Positions 34,896 through 47,961 of a stretch of DNA of 64,000 nt are shown piece after piece. Origin of the DNA: Brienomyrus brachyistius. Taxonomy: Eukaryota > Chordata > Actinopteri > Osteoglossiformes > Mormyridae. The notes below the pieces were generated by a model. It was not told the DNA's origin and ran no database searches. It worked only from the letters and a program-made list of their open reading frames with translations. The position numbers were made by a program, and so were the translations under genes. The stretch spans positions 124,001 to 188,000 of the forward strand of contig NW_026042446.1 in assembly GCF_023856365.1 (NCBI RefSeq), read 5' to 3'. Numbering within the stretch: position 1 is the first letter of the stretch; every line of letters begins with the position of its first letter.

Positions 34896-34924
<29 letters not shown>
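34896..34924. repeat. (TA)n microsatellite, unit 4
   Basis: 29 nt of alternating TA. Confidence 0.95.
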
Positions 34925-34927
<3 letters not shown>

Positions 34928-35336
34928 AATCAATCAATTAAACAGACACGAACTGTAGTGTGTCATTCTACATCTTGTGTTGATAATAAATCGATATTCC
35001 GTAAACATTCGATATACGGCCCAGCCACAATTGGTCCGTTTTGTCACCTGGAAACTTAGCAACTGTGTTGTAAGCGAATCTGCAGCGCTTTTATGTTTTT
35101 AAAGGTGTCTTCTAAATTTACGCTGCTTCTATTATCTTTCCGCGCTTTTGTCAATATATATCGTGTGTCTTGTCATTTGATTGAAGTGTTTGAAGACTTT
35201 GCAGCGTGCTGGCACTAATCGGCCACCGTATCTTAGCAACCGCATCATAACAATTTGAATTTCATTTAGAGTTTTGATTTGAACATTCAAAGCAGCTCAG
35301 ATTTTCAGTTTCCCAGCAAGATATACGACGCGAAAG

Positions 35337-35448
35337 ATGTCTGCCTTGAACGCGACTGTCTACCTCCAGAGAATTGACTCGTTCCTGCCAAATGGGGCCG
35401 TCAGTGTCCGGATTGCTCCGGAAGACATCCCCGGTTCAGTCAGCCATG
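35337..35448 (+). CDS. First coding exon, gene copy 4 (A-type)
   Basis: Identical to the copies at 11931 and 23638. It would splice to 39837-39860 and 40407-41320. Confidence 0.5.
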
Positions 35449-35972
35449 GTAAGGACGGCAAAATGATGCCCATAATATCTCAGTACTCGAAGAATGAAAG
35501 TCAGAATAGGGTTGACTGGTCTTGAATCTTGCAGTCTGTGATAACTATCTTATCCTAACTCGGAACTAAATGTCTTAGGATACTAAATAATAAAATGGTT
35601 CACCTTTAGCCCAACAGCGATTTGTTACCATGAAGCAGTAAAAAATACGGGGCTCTTTTCGGCATGTCTACTGTACTGTATAACGAAATCAGTAAAATCT
35701 GTGGCTGAGACGTGTTTGAACAAACATCAAATGCTAAGGTAACAGGTGAATATGTCCCCCACATTGCCAAAAGCCAGCCAACGTGAGTAACCCCCTTCCT
35801 TCGGCTGTGCCTAAATTCTCGTCTAAATACGCCCATTTATTCACTTGCAGGGTGTTACATTGAGATGGCGCTTTCTTTACAAAAACACATTTTAATTGTG
35901 GTCACAAGTTGATACACAAGTACAAGTATCAACGAGAATCGTTTGGTAGCCATTAGCAAGCTTCTGGCATAA

Positions 35973-36084
35973 TTCTAGCGGAATGTTTGATCACTCTTCT
36001 TTGCAGAATTTCTAGTTCATTTAAACTAGTTGGGGTCCTGGCACGGACCCACAAATTTTCAATAGGGTTGAGATCGGGGGTACT
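35973..36084 (-). mobile_element. Tc1-like transposase C-terminal fragment, unit 4
   Basis: Identical to the fragment at 12567. Confidence 0.85.
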
Positions 36085-36137
36085 TCACAAAGCAGGATTT
36101 CTTGCTTTGCCGAATAACTTGTTGGAGTTAAAGTACA

Positions 36138-36455
36138 CCTCTGGGACCCGGGTTCGAGTCTCCGCCTGGGTCACATGTGTGTGGAGTTTGCATGTTCTCC
36201 CCATGTCGTCGTGGGGTTTCCTCCGGGTACTCCGATTTCCCCCCACAGTCCAAAAACATGCTGAGGCTAATTGGAGTTGCCAAATTGCCCGTAGGTGTGC
36301 ATGTCAGAGTGAATGGTGTGTGAGTGTGCTCTGCGATAGGCTGGCCCCCCATCCTGGGTTGTTTCCTGCCCCGTGCCTATTGCTTCCGGGATAGGCTCTG
36401 GACCCCCCGTCACCCAGTTGGATAAGCGGTTTGGAAAATGGATGGATGGATGGAT
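36138..36455 (+). mobile_element. tRNA-derived SINE with (GGAT)n tail, unit 4
   Basis: Same insertion as at 12732. Confidence 0.8.
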
Positions 36456-37138
36456 TATGTGGCTTTTACAATCTGTTTTGAAAGTGATTTATCAAAATGA
36501 CTTATTTCAGTTTCGACTGTCTTATTAGCAGTTTTTGTGTCAATATGTAGGTATGTGCAAAATGGCCCCTGAAAATGTAATGTGAGTGAGATTGAAGCAT
36601 TTAGTCATTGATTGCATTTTGAATGAAAGCAAAGTGAAATGCTTAACAATTTAGCCCACATAAGTAAATATTGTGGTGACTGCATGAAGAGTTTTGTCTT
36701 AGCAATGGAAAAAAAACTGTAAAATTCACACTGCCTTTCCAAACTGATTGGTGTGAAGAGCAGTGACAGACAGTCCAGACTGATGGGCCATTGACAGTAT
36801 GCAAAGGTGACTCCAAAGTCACTTCAAAGTTGTAACACTTTAGTAATCAAATCTCATACAATTTTTTGAATCTCTCATTCACCTTTGTGTAGCCATCCCC
36901 TATATCTGTAAGCTTCGGAGCTCAAGTCTAGGCTAGAAATATTTATAATGTGATATTTTACAATTTGTCAGCACCACTGAAAATAGGTTTTTGAAAAGTG
37001 TATGTTTAAAGTAGATTTTAACAAAAAAAAAAAAATGACATTCTAAATGTTCTCAGATTATTAGTGCTGAGTTTGTGCTGAATAAAAGCATTTGTAGCAC
37101 TTTGGGATAAATATTTTTTAGATAGGTGAAATATTTAA

Positions 37139-39098
37139 CAGTTTTTCTGAATTGCTGAAGTATTGAAAATCATTTTGGGAACAAAACTGCCGATTGCCAA
37201 AAGTCATTTATTGAATCAGTCTCTTGTTTGGTGAAACTTTAAACCATGCTCACCTAGTTAGACACAATTTGCAGATCTCAGTCATCCTTTTTGCAAAATT
37301 CAAAACACATTCTCATTCATCAAAACACATTTTGAGCTATGGTGAACTTTGATGCAAAATAGAAAACACAGGCCGCAGAGGTTAAGCGCAGCCCACACAC
37401 AGTAGTCATTGACTCAAAACTGTTCACACATATTTCTAAACATTTGAAGAAGCCAAAGAGTGACTAGAACATAGAATACGTGCCATAGAAGGATAGGAGT
37501 TGCATTTTGAAGTCAAGGTACAAAAGGGTCACACAGAGGATTCTTTCTGCATCACTCAACAAGGGATAGCATCACTAGTCCCAGCACTGAGACATGGTGA
37601 TGAGGCAGAATGAATATTCTTCTGTGACTCTGGCTTGGCAGTAGCACATTTTACTGTAATATGCCTCTCGTTTGGTTACTTTATGGATTAGTTTTTTATA
37701 GTAACTTTTCTAGAGTACTATGTATGGCAAACGTTACATATTACAGTTTTTCTTGTTGTTTACGCACAATTACTTGTACTTGAGACACAATGACTCCAAC
37801 CCCCTGAACCAATTCTGCTAAACTACAAGCACAATTCCTGCTTTACACTCAAATTGCATTTTTAAAACACACTTTTTTCAAAACACTACACACAATTCTC
37901 TGCATTTGGCACAATTTCCGTGAAGAAAATCTCTTGTTTTCACAAGGAACACACTGTCATTCAAAATTGTAAAGTAAGTTGCCCTACTTTGCATACTAAC
38001 TCATCACATAATTGTAATTTAGAAATCAGAGCTTTATAAAAGGCCAACAGGTGAGCTCTTCTGTTTTGGAGCAATGGATGCCAACGTTGGAAACAGAGGC
38101 AGAGCCAGAGGAGTGAGAGTAAGAGGAGGAGGACGGGGAGCACGAGGAAGGCCAAAGAAAGTAATCTCTCATGATATCAAAGCCACTTTGGTTGACCATG
38201 TGATCAACCATGGTCTAACAATGAGGGAGGCTGGGCAAAGAGAGTTGAAGTCTCTTGATGGCTGGATTCCCCATGCTAGGTGATATTTCCCCCGCTGCTT
38301 GGCCAGGGCAAACATTGCTTGTGATGTGGATGAGGTGCTGTGGCCAGACCGAAACAGAAGGGAGGATGCAGCGGAGTTGTTTTTTTTTTTTTATACTGTA
38401 ACTGTATTCAGTAAATTCTTGGAATATAAATTCAAAAAAAGGCTTACAGTAAGTCACTATGATGAATGAAGAAGTGGTCATAGTGTTTTACATTAAGCAC
38501 TTCAGTAATCAACTGGTTCTTATAAATGTCTATTCATATGATGGTTTGTGTGTCATTTGAAAACAAAATACCATTTTGAGAATAAATTACATTGTTATGA
38601 ACGTAAAGTTTCATTTTGCAAGAGAATTGAAGGGTTCTGCCCATTGTGTGTGTGTTTTTTGATTTGTGTGTAGAGTTATGACAATACGGGGCATGCTTTC
38701 AGAAAATGTGTATAAACAATTGGGAAAAACTGTAATTATCAGTCATAACTGTATACAAATATTTTTGGTAGACGACCATAATTTTTTTTTATTATTATAG
38801 TCTTGCGGTTTCTCATTTACATGTCAACAACAGTTTTGACTGGTACTGTTTTCATTTTTTGCTGTAGAGTGCTATGACTGTTCAGTAGTGTACCTTTAAC
38901 CAACTGACTTGAGATGCATGATCTGAAAACAGTGTTTGCTTTTGAGCAAAGATAATATAGTTTTGAGAAGATTGTTTGATTTTGCAAGACAAGTGTAAGG
39001 TTTTGTGAGTTTAGCTTGAATTTTAGAGTTTGTGCTTAGTGGTTTGATTAAAGGAGATGAGATTTTAGGACATGTGTTTTAGCAATTCAGAAAAACAG
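37139..39098. mobile_element. Old Tc1-like element interrupted by a younger one, unit 4
   Basis: Same arrangement as unit 2; the younger element is at 37744-38732. Confidence 0.7.
37744..38732 (+). mobile_element. Internally deleted Tc1/mariner-like transposon, unit 4
   Basis: Same as the unit 3 copy; the N-terminal transposase frame is 38074-38283. Confidence 0.85.
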
Positions 39099-39255
39099 TA
39101 AAATGTCAAGGCCTGTCAGACTACTTTGAAAGTGGGTGAGAGGCCTCAGACTCCATATCTGGTACTATGACAAAAAATCCCAATCTATCTATCTAGTGCT
39201 GCTTCATTATTCCATCCTCTTTGTGCAATGTACTGATGTACAGTACTGTCAGAAA

Positions 39256-39374
39256 AACAGCATGATACTACCACCAACATGCTTGACCGTTGGTTCGGTG
39301 TTCTTAGGTTAAGAAAACAACCTCACCTTGATCCCCTGCAAACATATTGCTTTTCATTGTGGCCAAGCAGAGAA
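39256..39374 (-). mobile_element. Tc1-like transposase scrap, unit 4
   Basis: Same as at 15850. Confidence 0.55.
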
Positions 39375-39646
39375 GTTAATGACACATTCACACATCATTG
39401 TGACTGCCCCCCCCCTGTGAATGTGCAGCCATCAGCAGCTTTTCAGATTGTTAGCCAGACAGAACACACTAAGGAATGTGTCTATTTTATTCGAGCACAG
39501 TACAGAACCATGTGTTTTTTTATTTTTCATTTTCCACTCTGTCCACCTTTATTCTCCACAATCAACTTTATTACTTTGTTTAGGCCTGTATTTATTGTAT
39601 TGCACACATCTTGGGTCCGCCTCATCTCCAAAAGGTGAAGTAAAAT

Positions 39647-39788
39647 ACAAAATTCTTTCATCAATAAACTGACTAAAACACATTTTGCTAGTTATACGCC
39701 ATCTTTGCCTCACAACAGAAACAATTTCTTAAATTTCACAGGCCATTTATTGCAGTGTAGTCAGTTTATTAATGAATTAGAATTTTGT
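39647..39788. repeat. Inverted repeat, unit 4
   Basis: As in unit 2. Confidence 0.75.
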
Positions 39789-39836
39789 CTAAATATAAGA
39801 AAATTATACTTTTTCTTAGATTTAAATTTTTTGCAG

Positions 39837-39860
39837 TGAAGTTACAATACCTGATTTCAG
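39837..39860 (+). CDS. 24-nt microexon, gene copy 4
   Basis: Identical to the copy at 16431, including both splice sites. Confidence 0.5.
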
Positions 39861-40183
39861 GTAAGTCATTTCTGATTTCATAATCACTGCTCTCCCTGGT
39901 GGATGGATAAATCATTGCAAGTACTTTAAACACAGAGAGGTAAGGGGCGGATCATGCCGGCCCCCTTGTTCATTACATCATCATGGGGGATCTCATTATA
40001 GTCAAGGTCCCACCCAAGACCCAGCAGGGACCTGTCATGGACCAGCCAAGGCCCCATCATGGAAACGGGAAAATTCAAGCGGCTACATCTGTAAATTTGG
40101 TGCACATGAACCTTTCCAGTGTTGTTTTTCGCTGTTGTTCTGCATATCAGGGAATCTGTGCACTACATGGTGTGTTTTTATAG

Positions 40184-40323
40184 GTCAAGTTCCCCTGCTG
40201 AAATGCAGGCAGCCCAATTCAAGACCAGCGCATAAGTCTCCCAAGCATGTGTTTCCTATATCCGATAAGATGGCAGAATTTCTCTCAATGTGCAATACTG
40301 ACTGCCAAGTGCGATATCTGTGA
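40184..40323 (+). other. Possible alternative terminal exon, unit 4
   Basis: Identical to 5083-5222. Confidence 0.3.
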
Positions 40324-40406
40324 TGTATGTGATGTACTTTTCTTGTAGAGTGACATAAGGATTCACTTTAATTAAATGTGTGTCCCCTATCTTTATAATC
40401 CAAAAG

Positions 40407-41320
40407 GACGAACCAGTACCAGCAGTGGAGGCCGTCAGAAGAAATGCCGCACTGGGCCACCGGCACCCAGCTCCCAAACCATATCTGGATCTGCTCCCAT
40501 CCCGTTGGCGACCAGCAGGGCTCAGCAGGGCAGAAGACGCCGTAGAAATACGGCGGGAGGCCGGTCAGGCCGTAGAAAGAAGTGTAAAAAACAGAAGGGG
40601 CCATTTACAAAAAATTTGCAGAACCTGCTAACCTTCAGTAACCCCTTTGATTCAATCCAGGTGGGTGACAAGATCCCGTGTGTGGATCTCACCCAGAGTG
40701 ACGACGAGGTTGCTACCATCCTGTGTCGCACTCCATCAATGTCAGAGCCTGAGCCCTGCTCACCAGCCTTCTCCTCCACTTCCTTCTTATTTCCATCACC
40801 AGTCCCATCCTCTTTTGCCTCCTCTCCATCCCCATCTTTTTTTACAGACTCTCCTCCTCCGTCACCATGTGTAGTCTCACCTGTAAGCCCATCTCCACAC
40901 CCATCTTCACCTCCAGCCACAGTTCATCCCACCCCTCTGTATCAGGTTCCAGCGCAAGCTGCAGCCCCCTCATCTGAGCTGGTTACGGGTCCGACACCCC
41001 TACTTATTTCCCCTTCTGTTGTTTTTGAGAAAATGGAAAGATTCAATAAGATGCATAACTTTTATCTATGCAACTATTCTAAAATGACCTATGATGCCAA
41101 GTGCCTTGCTCATTACTGGTGTAATCAGTTTTGGAATGATTTTCAACATGCAGTTTACATCTGCAAGCAGGGGAAGAATCAAAATTCAGAGAATCACTAC
41201 TCATATGGTGATAATGAGGGTGCCCAAGCTGAGCTGATATTTGATGATGAGGCGCTGGATCAGCTAAGTGCCATCCCCGGGGTCCTGGAGATGGCTGTGG
41301 AGATGGGCTATCTTGTGTGA
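40407..41320 (+). CDS. Terminal coding exon, gene copy 4 (A-type)
   Basis: Protein identical to copies 1 and 3 (ATG at 40376), while the LINE fragment downstream in this unit has gained several private substitutions. Confidence 0.75.
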
Positions 41321-41376
41321 TGTAAATAGTTTTTTTATAGAACCTGTAAATAATTAGGTGAGAGATCTCACAAGTA

Positions 41377-41689
41377 CTTAGGATAAGATAAGATTAAGGT
41401 AGTTTAACCTTATCTTAACTAATCCTAAGATTGTATGATATAAGATTACATAGGATAAGACTAAGGATAGCTTAAGATAAGATAGTATAGAATAAGATAA
41501 GCCTAAGATAGGATAAGTTAAGGTTAAACTAAGATAATATGACATAAGATTACATAGAATAAACTAAGAATAGGTTAAGATAAGATTGTATATAACGTAA
41601 GATAGTATAGAATAAGATAAGAATAAGATAGGGTAAGTTAAGATAAGATTATATAATATGCAATAACACAGGATAAGATAAGATAGGTT
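41377..41689 (+). repeat. TAAGATAAGA-like degenerate repeat, unit 4
   Basis: As in unit 2. Confidence 0.85.
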
Positions 41690-41806
41690 TGTCAGGGACT
41701 GTACTGTTCCTATCCTGCCCTTCATTCCCCAAATGGGGGGGGCACGAGGTTAATATAAAGTTGTATAATTTTAGTTTTTAGTTTTCTTATTCTTCTATTT
41801 GTATTA

Positions 41807-41812
41807 AATAAA
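41807..41812 (+). terminator. Poly(A) signal AATAAA, copy 4
   Basis: Same context and GT-rich downstream element as copy 1. Confidence 0.6.
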
Positions 41813-41915
41813 TATGGATTATTTTGAGTATGGTTTGTGTCTGTGTGATTATTTAAAACATTGTGAAGTTTCACACAAAATTTGATTAGTTTAAATAATG
41901 ATTGGTTAAACTCAT

Positions 41916-42741
41916 AAGGTTCTCCACCAGAAGGAGACCAAAGTATTTGGTTCTATCGATGATCTCTACGCATGACCCGTTGATGTGCAGCTGAGAGTGG
42001 TCACTCCGTGTTCAACAACCATTTCTTTTGTTTTGTCTACATTCAGAAACAGGTGGTTGGCTCTGCACCAGTTCGATAGTCATTGCACTTCCTCTTTGTA
42101 TGCTTCCTCATCGTGTTTACTGATGAGACCCACCATAGCTGCGTCATCAGCAAACTTGATGATGTGATTTGAACTGTGCATTGGCACATAGTCATGAGTC
42201 ATCAGAGTGAACAGTAGTGGACTGAGCACACAGCCCTGGCGGGCTCCAGTGCTCAGTATGGTGGTGCTGGAAGTGTTGCTCCTGATCCAGACTGACTGAG
42301 GTTTCTCAGTAAAGTCCAAGGTCCAATTGGAAAGAGAGCCGTTCAGGCCCAGGAGGCTCAGTTCTTCAATCAGCTGCGGAATGATTGTGTTGAATGCTGA
42401 ACTGAAGTCTATGAACAGCATTTGAACGCAAGTGTCTTGTGAGTAAGGGCCAAATGGAGTGTAGTGGCTATGGCATTGTCCATGGAACAGTCGTGGTGAT
42501 ATGTGAATTGCAGGGGGTCTAGTAATTAGGGCAGCAGGGTCTTGATGTGCTTTATGACGAGCCTCTTGAAGCACTTCATAATGATGGGTGTGAGTGCAGC
42601 AGGACAGTATTTGTTGAGGCTGAACAATGAAGTTTTCTTCAGCATGGGGACGATGGTGGTGGTCTATTTCACTGGTTTGATTGATGAGAGAGAACTGACC
42701 GACTTTGACACGGGGAGAAGATGCAAAGTCCTCACTCATGG
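41916..42741 (-). mobile_element. Decayed LINE RT fragment, unit 4
   Basis: Same element; the RT frame is 42739-42080, with private replacements (EARHKA, CHSHYTP, PYSQD, STTILST), the most diverged of the four. Confidence 0.85.
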
Positions 42742-43230
42742 AATCCTGGTGGAGACTCGAAACCAGGTCCCAATGGTCTGAGACGACAGTGCTTGAAGCT
42801 GTGCCATTATGTTACGAGTAGTAGAATGGAAAAATGAAGGACGTTGTTTGAGAGTAATGACTCTGGGCTCTGCTAATGGAATTACTGCTGTTGGGTTCTT
42901 GACTCCTTGATGAAGTTTTACAATATTTCCCTCAGTCTAACATATTTGAGCAATCGGACCTGAGCATGAGACTCTGATAGCATGAATGTCACATCAGATG
43001 CAAAAGTGACCACTGACTCTTAGAGTCAAAATATTGCATTTACACTACATCAACTAATTTCAACAAAGTCATCTGACCACTAACCTGCTCTGTTAACGAC
43101 GTTTTCAATTTCCCTTTTTCTGTGTCATTTGAAGTATGCAGCCATTGCTCAATGGCTGCATTGCTCAAATACTGCTGTCATTTTTAGATTAACAGTATTG
43201 GTCTAGTTTAATATATGCGCTCACTATTCC

Positions 43231-43363
43231 TTCTGGTTTTCCTGGTCAGGGTCATAGGGGGTGCTATCACAGACAGCACTGGCTACAGGGCTGGGGTACA
43301 TGCTGGACAGGGTGCCACTCCTTCACATAACACACACTATGGGCAACTGAGAAACACCAGTTC
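43231..43363 (-). mobile_element. Degenerate SINE/LINE-tail fragment, unit 4
   Basis: Same fragment as at 8130. Confidence 0.5.
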
Positions 43364-44152
43364 ATCAAACTGCATCTTTAAATGGCGGAAAAAAAACTGC
43401 ACAAGAATCTACAACCTACTGAACCAGCTTGCCACTTGTTTAACATGCGACTATAATAGATTAGTACTTGCAGTTAATTAGTTTATAAACGTTTATGGCA
43501 TTATTTTATGGCCATGTGCTTTGCATGTAAGACCTATAAATTATTTACAACTGTTTTTTTTTTTATTGTAACCTGCACAGTTGTAACGTTCCTGGAATAT
43601 CTTATTCCATAGTTACTGTTTTTCTAGGTATCATCATGTACTTTAGTGATGTACTTTTTATGACCAGTGATTGATGTGACAGAGTAACCCAATCAATAAG
43701 CAATTCATATATCTGTGATTTAGGAAAAACGCCTCCTGAATCCACAGAGGTAACACACCCCCAAGCCGCCAGAGGGCACTCTTACCATTTTATATAGTCT
43801 GCTGATAATTATATGCCTTTAATACACACTTCTGTTTAAGGTAAATAAGTTAAAAAGGGGAGTTGTGGAGGGGTGGGGGAAGGTTTGTTCTGAAGTATTG
43901 GAGGAGGGATTATCACTGGAGTGATATATTTACATTTCTTTCATTTGTAGATTTTTTTATGTGTGAATTTTGTGTTCATTTATGGGTTTTTTTTTGTTAC
44001 TGTAAATCTGGTGAAACTTACCGTCAAGTAGAACAGTTTTGGACTTAAATTTGTAATTTTTCATACAATATATTGTATTTTCAAAATGTTTTTTATTGCT
44101 GCGAGGACTATCCCCATTAGGGAAACGGTGCATAACAAGCCTTCACCCTGGG

Positions 44153-44390
44153 GAAGATGGTGGTAGTGCTATCGTTTGACAACCAGAAGGTTGCAGGTTC
44201 AAGCCCTGGTTCCTCCTGTCCCCATCAAAATGGGGCCTTGAGCAAGACCCTAAACCCCAAATTGCTTCTAGTGTGTAGGTTGGCACCTTGCATGGAAGCC
44301 TTCGCCACCGGAGTGTGTGTGTGGCATAAAATGTAAAGTGCTTTGAGTACTTGTACGAATAGAAACGCGTTATATAAATGCAGTCCATTT
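44153..44390 (+). mobile_element. tRNA-derived SINE, unit 4
   Basis: Same insertion as at 9052. Confidence 0.8.
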
Positions 44391-45103
44391 ACCCTGGGCA
44401 GAAAATGCATTGTTTGTACAGTATGCCTTAGTGACAGAGTACCAATTTCAGAGGGTATTAACTTGAAAAATATGCAATGAAATACCTCATAATAATGTCT
44501 GAACATTCAAACACAGCATACAATTCAGTTTGCAAATTTAAACAATTTTATCTAAAAAGGACAGTTTAATTTCAGAGCCAATGGCCGTGTGACAAAAAAC
44601 ATTTGAATTATTATTATTTTCTTAGTAAGATGAAACGCCGAAAACATTCCTGGAGCCTTCAATTTAGCGTACACAGTGCCCTCTACAGGATTCTGTCGAA
44701 ACAGCATCCCCGTCAACCTCGTTTGCAGAATGTACGCATTTTTTTCCAGCATACGTTTTTCTTTATAAATCCCAAAATCTCCTTAGAAATGTAACAAATG
44801 TTATGAATGAAGCATTTATAAATGAGTTCCCCAATTAATGCGTTTACATGGCTAGCTCTGTAATTGCATTATTAAAATCACATGAAAACATCTTAATTGC
44901 ATCAAGGCACGTAAACGTAGTCACATGACAAAAGATAACTTCGTGACTTAGCGAACTCATGTTCTTCATCTCCTCTGTATGGACCATAGAGCTGTGTATC
45001 GGAGAGTCTGGCGACACGCTACGTTTCAAGATAGAGAATATAATTCAATATGCTGCTATATTTTGCAATTTTTAAAATCTGATCTCAGGAAAACTTGTCA
45101 AGG

Positions 45104-45111
45104 TATAAAAA
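45104..45111 (+). promoter_or_regulatory. TATA-like box before unit 5 gene
   Basis: Same block as at 10003, just before the sequence turns B type. Confidence 0.35.
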
Positions 45112-46775
45112 GCACACCGCCATGAAATCTGAGTACAAATGTTTGCTTTTTTTTTTAACGCAACCATAATAGAGGGGTCTGCATTTATCACAGTCCCTGT
45201 AACAATCTAACATCATAGCACCATAACTACTGCGGATTCAGCCAACGGCGGCAACGTCACTAGTCAGCAGTGTTGTGCAGGTTACTGGAAATTACTACTC
45301 ATCAATTACCGCATATAAATGTACTTTTAATACGGGTGGGATTGGACCATGTGTCTGCCAGGAGTTTCGACGTGTGGTGGGTGCAAATGGTCGGTGGCGA
45401 TGTTTCTGCAACACAGAGATGTTTGCTGATGGGTTTTCAAGCATCGCGGAGACATAGTGCCAATGCATGTGTGCTCTCTGGCTAGTTATATTATTTCAGT
45501 GTTGCAGCTATGACAGTGCCAGACAATACAACCGTCTAATTGTATCTATCAGCGTACCTACAATACCACCCATTCATTGCGCCATGGTGAGGTCGGGTGG
45601 CGTTACATCATAAACGGGAAATTAAGGGAACATGCTGCCTTTATCCATTAATATTTTCACGCAAGACAAAGGTAAAGAGTGCATTTAAATTTCAGCACCT
45701 TCCGTGTTTTTTAATGGCAATTAGTTACATTACTCCTTACAGACAAGAGTAGTGGGATTATAGTAACGCCTTACTACCAACACTGCTAGGCTTGCTAATG
45801 CTAACGTTAGCAGTACAGCCTTATGCTACTTCCTCTCGCAAGATAAGATAGCGTTACTGTCACTGTGCAAATACAATGAGATGTCTTTGGAGCAAGGCTG
45901 TCGACGCCATGTTAAGGATAAAAGTACAAGTAAAATACAATATAAAATCAAAGAAACATACACCAACAGTAAAGAAGAACAAGGATGCGTAAAATACTGG
46001 TACTGGAAGCAAATAAACCAATAAAACACAGTCAGAGGAACACTGGAGAGTTCGGAGCAGCTGCGAATGTGCCGCCATCATTGTTCAGAATTCTTCACTT
46101 TGCGTTGCTACAGTGGAAGAGTGAAATGGCTGAAGATGGATTACAGCACTGCTGTCTAACGGTCTGGGGGTAAGACAGAGCACAAAGTAAACCACCGCGG
46201 GAACCTTTGCATGTAAACTGTTAATTAGAATCCGTACCTTTAGGACAAAACACAACATGGCAATAAGTGTATCGACATATCCCTAGATTCTTAGGAATAT
46301 TGGCAATACGGGAAATTTTCCAAGTGTGCTAAACATTCAGTTGTAAATAAAAACCAGTGTGAGATAAGAACGTCTCCTCGCCATTTCCTTCTATTCTGAT
46401 TGAATGGGTCGCTTAACGATCGCTGTGAATTCTGGGAGTCTGTGGAACGTCACGTCTGCAGCTCTCGCGTTACTTGCTGCCAGGAAGGAATTCTATTTAA
46501 ATACTTCAATACATTTTATTTATAACATTTTCTGTTTTTAGACGTGTCTTCTAAATTTACGGTGCTTCTATTATCTTTCCGCGCTTTTGTCAATATATAT
46601 CGTGTGTCTGGTCATTTGATTAAAGTGCTTGAAGACTTTGCCACGCGCTGACACTAATCGACCACCATATCTTAGCAACCGCATCATAACAATTCTAATT
46701 CCGTTTCGAGTTTTGATTCAAACATTCAAAGCAGCTCAGATTTGCACTTTCCCAGCAAAAGACAAGACGCGAAAG

Positions 46776-46878
46776 ATGTCTGCCTTCATCTACCTGCGGA
46801 GAATCGACTGGCTCCTGCCAAATGACGCCGTCAGTGTCCGGATTGCTCCGGAAGACATCCCCGGTTCAGTCAGCCATG
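46776..46878 (+). CDS. First coding exon, gene copy 5 (B-type)
   Basis: B-type exon of 34 codons plus one base, reading YLRRIDW where copy 1 has YLQRIDW. Acceptor and donor are unchanged. The intron that follows contains the solo LTR (46985-47522) and the inverted-end SINE (47962-48203), both private to this unit. Confidence 0.5.
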
Positions 46879-46984
46879 GTAAGAACGGCAAAATGATGCC
46901 TAGAATATCTCAGCACTCGAAGAATGAAAGTCAGAATAGGCTTGGCTGGTCTTGTTGAATCTTGCAGTCTGTGATAACTATCTT

Positions 46985-47522
46985 TGTTAGAAAGGCTCTT
47001 GTGTCTTTAAGAAACGGCGGTGCGTGCAAAGGACTATGGGTGCACGCAGGACTAGAGCGCGGGAGAGCCGGAGAGATAGGTAGCATGTCAGCGAGCGGTA
47101 GCTTATAATTAGTTAACTTAGTTGTTCCTGAAAGTAATAAACTCCGTGGGTTATGTATGCGTCACTGATGAACGTAAGTATTGAGTTTATTGAATAAGTT
47201 GTAATTATCGCTGACGAGTGTTTTGTTATACCTTAGGAAGGTATTTACGTTAATTTCCTACCCAATCATTCCCTTTACTTCGATTATGTATTGTGTTGGT
47301 GTGTTATGGTAATGGCTTTTGTAAGCATTGTAGTAATTGGTTTTCCGTTTATCTGTTATAGAACCATACATACATCCATTCATATGTACAGGAAATAAAA
47401 CTCATAACAACCTCCCTCCATCTTGTCTACCCTGCATCGTAATTGATATCCCGCAGCGAGTACTACCCTCCTGCAGCAACTCGTACAGTTTTCCCAGGGG
47501 AGTGTGGCCCCCCTTTTCCACA
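46985..47522. mobile_element. Solo LTR, unit 5 only
   Basis: A 538-bp insertion starting TGTTAG and ending TTCCACA (TG...CA ends), flanked by the 5-bp direct repeat ATCTT (46980-46984 and 47523-47527). Units 1 and 6 show the empty site (ctatcttattttgg). It contains AATAAA-type signals (for example gaaataaaactc near 47393). There is no internal gag/pol, so it is what remains after LTR-LTR recombination of an LTR retrotransposon or endogenous retrovirus. The family was not identified. Confidence 0.85.
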
Positions 47523-47961
47523 ATCTTATTTTGGAACTACGTGTCTTAGGATACTAAATAATAAAATGGTTCACCTTTAGCCCAACGGTGATTTGTTACC
47601 ATGAAGCAGTAAAAATACGGGGCTCTTTTCAGCATGTCTGCTGTACTGCACAATGAAATCCGTTAAAATCTGTGGCTGTGATGTGTTTGAACATAACAGG
47701 AAAGCGACGTCAAATGGTAAGGTAACAGGTGAACATGTCCCACATTGGCAAAAGCCAGCCAACGGGAGTAACCCCCCTCCTTCTGGGGGTGTGCCTAAAT
47801 TCTCGTCTGAACGCGCTCATTTATTCACTTGCAGGGTGTTGCCATGAGATGGCGCTTTCTTTACAAAAACACATTTTAGTTGTGGTCACAAGTTCATACA
47901 CAAGTACAACAAGTATCAACGAGAATCTTTTGGTAGCCATTAGCAAGCTTCTGGCATAATT

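Larger units (their letters stand above)
33771..45472 (+). repeat. Tandem unit 4 (A lineage, switching to B at its 3' end)
   Basis: An 11,702-bp unit, A type for almost its whole length. Near the end it takes on B-type bases: a longer T run at about 45147, C instead of A at about 45203 in the context cctgtaacaatc, and an extra GA at about 45418. Private substitutions cluster in the LINE fragment at 42257-42560. Unlisted stretches of more than 300 bp (34217-34895, 36750-37138, 42742-43230, 43364-44144, 44400-45103) hold nothing recognised. Confidence 0.92.
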
